From positions 1-37,848 of the forward strand of contig CAYFMP010000032.1 in the NCBI GenBank assembly GCA_964344215.1: a stretch of 37,848 nt of DNA. Reading direction: 5' to 3'. A program made the translations under genes and the position numbers. The notes below the pieces were generated by a model that worked only from the letters and a program-made list of their open reading frames with translations, ran no database searches and was not told the DNA's origin. Every line of letters begins with the position of its first letter. Position 1 is the stretch's first letter. This document shows positions 35,532 through 37,848 of the stretch, one piece after another. The DNA comes from CAYFMP01 sp964344215. GTDB taxonomy: Bacteria > Pseudomonadota > Alphaproteobacteria > Rhodospirillales > Casp-alpha2.

Positions 35532-36262
35532 ATGACGTTCTCGGCCCCGACCAACTTGAAGCGCGGCTGCGCCGGATCGGCGACGAGCGCTATCACGACA
35601 AGCATCCATTCCACAAACTTCTGCATGGCGGAAAGGCCACCCGCGGCCAGGTTCAGGCATGGGTGCTCAACAGGTATTGCTATCAGGCGGCGATCCCCCG
35701 TAAGGACGCCGCTCTGATATCGCGCGTCACGGATTCCGAATTGCGCCGCGAGTGGCGCCGTCGCATCGAGGACCATGACGGGCGCGAGAAAGGCGATGGC
35801 GGCATCGAGCGTTGGCTGAAACTGGCCGAAGGCGTCGGCCTTGACCGGGAATACGTGAAATCGACCGAGGGCGCCTTGGCCGGCACCAAGTTCGCGGTCG
35901 AGGCCTACGTGCGTTTCGTGACGGAGCATTCGCTGCTCGAATCCATCGCTTCGTCGCTGACCGAACTGTTCGCGCCGGCCATCCACCGCGAGCGCATCGC
36001 CGGTCTGCTGGAGCATTACGATTTCGCCAACGAAACGACCATGTCGTATTTCAAGAAACGCCTCGACGAGGCGCCCAAGGACGTGAAGTTCGGCCTTGCC
36101 TACGTGCTGCGCGAGGCCCGGACCGCAGAACAGCAGGCCCGTGTCATAGCCGCTCTTTATTTCAAGACCGACGTGCTGTGGGCGCAGTTGGACGCCCTGC
36201 ACCACGCCTATGTGGAGCCCGGCCATGTCCCGCCCGGCGCTTTCAGGCCCGAGGAAGACTGA
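35528..36262 (+). CDS. pqqC: PqqC, pyrroloquinoline-quinone synthase
   Basis: A 244-residue helical protein, the usual PqqC length. Recognisable segments include RYHDKHPFHKLLHGG at residues 19-33, VLNRYCYQAAIPRKDA at 48-63, and YDFANETTMSYFKKRL at about 164. PqqC catalyses the final step, ring closure and eight-electron oxidation of AHQQ to PQQ with oxygen, without a metal. It is translationally coupled at both ends: the ATG overlaps the pqqB stop, and its stop TGA at 36260-36262 shares a base with the pqqD ATG. Confidence 0.97.
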   Translation: MNDVLGPDQLEARLRRIGDERYHDKHPFHKLLHGGKATRGQVQAWVLNRYCYQAAIPRKDAALISRVTDSELRREWRRRIEDHDGREKGDGGIERWLKLAEGVGLDREYVKSTEGALAGTKFAVEAYVRFVTEHSLLESIASSLTELFAPAIHRERIAGLLEHYDFANETTMSYFKKRLDEAPKDVKFGLAYVLREARTAEQQARVIAALYFKTDVLWAQLDALHHAYVEPGHVPPGAFRPEED

Positions 36263-36549
36263 TGAGTGAGGCGGTGGTCATTGCCGAGGCGTCGCTGCCG
36301 CGGTTGCCGCGCGGCGTTCGGCTGAAATTCGACAAACCGCGCGAGCAGTGGGTATTATTGGCGCCAGAACGGATGTTCGTGCTCGATGAAATCTCGCTCG
36401 AAATAGTCAAGTGCTGCGACGGGGAGGCCCCGGTGTCGGCCATCGTCGACGACCTCGCGAATCGTTTCGAAGCGTCGCGTGAGGTCATACTCAATGACGT
36501 GATCGCCCTGTTGCAGGACCTTGCCGACAAAGGGGTGATAGCAGCGTGA
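36262..36549 (+). CDS. pqqD: PqqD, PqqA-binding chaperone
   Basis: A 95-residue winged-helix RRE protein. The conserved part runs from LPRLPRGVRLKFDKPREQWVLL to ERMFVLDEISLEIV and a helical C-terminus (IVDDLANRF, VIALLQDLADKGVI). PqqD binds the PqqA peptide and presents it to the radical SAM enzyme PqqE. Its ATG shares a base with the pqqC stop, and its stop overlaps the GTG start of pqqE, so pqqBCDE is one coupled transcript. Separate, unfused pqqD is the commoner arrangement. Confidence 0.96.
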   Translation: MSEAVVIAEASLPRLPRGVRLKFDKPREQWVLLAPERMFVLDEISLEIVKCCDGEAPVSAIVDDLANRFEASREVILNDVIALLQDLADKGVIAA

Positions 36550-37640
36550 GCAGGATCGACCCGCCTCTCGCCCTTCTTGCTGAACTGACGCATCGTTGTC
36601 CGTTGCGGTGTCCGTATTGCTCGAACCCGCTGGAGCTGGCGACCGCCGCCGGTGAAATGGACACCGAACAGTGGTTGGACGTGATCGAGCAGGCGGCGGA
36701 AATGGGCGTTCTGCAGATCCACTTCTCCGGCGGCGAACCGACCGTTCGCAAGGACCTGGAGGAAATGGTCGGGCGGGCCGAGGAACTCGGCCTTTATACC
36801 AATCTCATCACGTCGGGCGTTCTGTCCGGCCGGGAACGCCTCGAAACCCTGGCCGAGCGCGGGTTGCAACATGTCCAGTTGAGCCTGCAGGGCGCCGAAG
36901 AGGGGATCGCCGATCGGATCGGCGGACTGAAGGGCGGGCACGCGAAGAAGCTCGAAACCGCCAGGGCCGTCGGCGAGATCGGCCTGCCGCTGACCGTCAA
37001 CGCGGTGATGCACCGCCAGAACATGCAGGACCTCGAAACCGTGATCCGGATGGCGGTCGATTTCGGCGCCAAGCGGCTCGAGGTCGCTCATGTTCAATAT
37101 TATGGCTGGGGCCTGAGGAACCGGGCGGCGCTTGTTCCCACTTTGGAACAATTGGAGCAAGCAACTGAAATCGTCGAGGCGGCGCGCGAGCGGTTGAAGG
37201 GCATACTGGTGTTCGACTACGTGGTGCCCGACTATTACGCCAAGCGGCCGAAATCCTGCATGGGGGGCTGGGCGCGGCAATTCATGAACGTGACGCCAGT
37301 GGGCCGGGTGGTCCCCTGCCACGCGGCCGAGACCATACCGGGCATGGCATTCGAAAGCGTAAGCGACCGGCCGTTGTTGGATATCTGGCGCAACTCGGAA
37401 GCCTTTAACCGGTTTCGCGGGACCGATTGGATGCCGGAGCCGTGCCGGTCGTGCGATCGGCGTGAGATCGATTGGGGCGGCTGCCGCTGCCAGGCCCTGG
37501 CTCTGACCGGCGACGCGGCCAACACCGATCCGGTCTGCGAGAAGTCGCCAAACCATCAGCAGATATTCGACCTCGCCGCCGCCGAAGCCGCGGCCGATCG
37601 GGATGCATTCGATTATCGGGCTTTCGGGGGCGTTTCCTGA
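36546..37640 (+). CDS. pqqE: PqqE, radical SAM PqqA cross-linking enzyme
   Basis: A 364-residue radical SAM protein. The SAM cluster motif CxxxCxxC is C18, C22 and C25 (THRCPLRCPYC). HFSGGEPTVRKDLEE follows as the GGE motif. The C-terminal SPASM part has auxiliary-cluster cysteines: KSCMGGWAR, VVPCHAAE, EPCRSCDRREIDWGGCRCQ and PVCEKSPNH. PqqE makes the carbon-carbon bond between Glu and Tyr of PqqA, the first step of PQQ synthesis. The start is GTG 36546, overlapping the pqqD stop. No pqqF-like protease gene follows in the remaining 208 bases, in which I see nothing else, so a protease must be encoded elsewhere. Confidence 0.97.
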   Translation: MSRIDPPLALLAELTHRCPLRCPYCSNPLELATAAGEMDTEQWLDVIEQAAEMGVLQIHFSGGEPTVRKDLEEMVGRAEELGLYTNLITSGVLSGRERLETLAERGLQHVQLSLQGAEEGIADRIGGLKGGHAKKLETARAVGEIGLPLTVNAVMHRQNMQDLETVIRMAVDFGAKRLEVAHVQYYGWGLRNRAALVPTLEQLEQATEIVEAARERLKGILVFDYVVPDYYAKRPKSCMGGWARQFMNVTPVGRVVPCHAAETIPGMAFESVSDRPLLDIWRNSEAFNRFRGTDWMPEPCRSCDRREIDWGGCRCQALALTGDAANTDPVCEKSPNHQQIFDLAAAEAAADRDAFDYRAFGGVS

Positions 37641-37848
37641 TACGAAGATCGCCCCGAAGTTTTGTCCCTATACTTGTTGGCTTCGGACCGCGTATCCGGG
37701 ACGCTGTCCCCGGTATCCGCCGAACATCCGGCTCTCATTTTCCAAGACAGCGCCACTTCGATACCGGCAATACCTCGACTGATGGACCCGTGACGTCCAC
37801 TTTGGGCTACTCGAAGACCGTTGCCGCGGCTGTCGCATAGGCCGACAC

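Noticed and set aside
37641..37848. Possible gene or terminator after pqqE
   Set aside because: Only a chance frame from inside pqqE continues here; no start signal, domain or clear hairpin with T-tract was seen.

Overview
This is a high-GC window with strong strings of co-directional genes. Its gene content (Tad pilus ATPase and inner-membrane genes, an NDUFA9-like protein, a PQQ cluster, a pqqA encoding the MAWKTP...MEINSYACA type of precursor, DMGDH/MttB-like catabolic genes) fits an alphaproteobacterium, probably a Rhodospirillales relative. One run of Ns (15610-15711) shows that it is a scaffold joined across a gap. I see no tRNA, rRNA, CRISPR array, transposase or phage gene.

Layout. 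(1) 136-4874: assorted housekeeping and metabolic genes: NDUFA9-like NAD-binding protein, a MarR regulator divergent from a glutathione transferase, an RraA-like protein, an unrecognised 129-residue protein and a leucine-dehydrogenase-like enzyme. (2) 5006-9335: part of a Tad/Flp pilus operon (Sel1-repeat protein, cpaF, tadB, tadC). The sel1 and cpaF frames overlap abnormally. (3) 9400-13616: a sugar-nucleotide block (SDR epimerase, GHMP sugar kinase, nucleotidyltransferase, polytopic GT-C-like membrane protein), probably for making or attaching an unusual sugar. (4) 13696-24532: a catabolic region. An enolase-superfamily enzyme faces an XRE-cupin regulator across an AT-rich operator-like region. 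The regulator leads a long co-directional run: class III aminotransferase, DMGDH-like flavoprotein with GcvT domain, MttB-family methyltransferase, aldehyde dehydrogenase, Asp/Glu racemase-like protein and zinc-less alcohol dehydrogenase/quinone reductase. Use of an N-methylated amine or betaine-like compound is the best inference.

(5) 24701-37640: a complete-looking periplasmic PQQ alcohol-oxidation locus. It holds a sorbosone-dehydrogenase-like propeller, a small cytochrome c, a PQQ-associated ABC ATPase and permease, a first pqqA, a YVTN propeller, a PQQ-system ABC binding protein, a PQQ methanol/ethanol-family dehydrogenase with the Asp signature of lanthanide enzymes, a dihaem cytochrome c, a divergent secreted ankyrin protein, and then a second pqqA followed by pqqBCDE. 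The cofactor genes supply PQQ to the dehydrogenase; the cytochromes probably carry away its electrons; the role of the ABC/propeller module is unknown.

The most interesting observations are the two nearly identical pqqA genes, duplicated with their leader and trailer DNA at either end of the alcohol-oxidation module; a terminator-like hairpin kept only after the copy beside pqqB; and a shared GGGAGGTAC ribosome-binding site before four genes of the locus.
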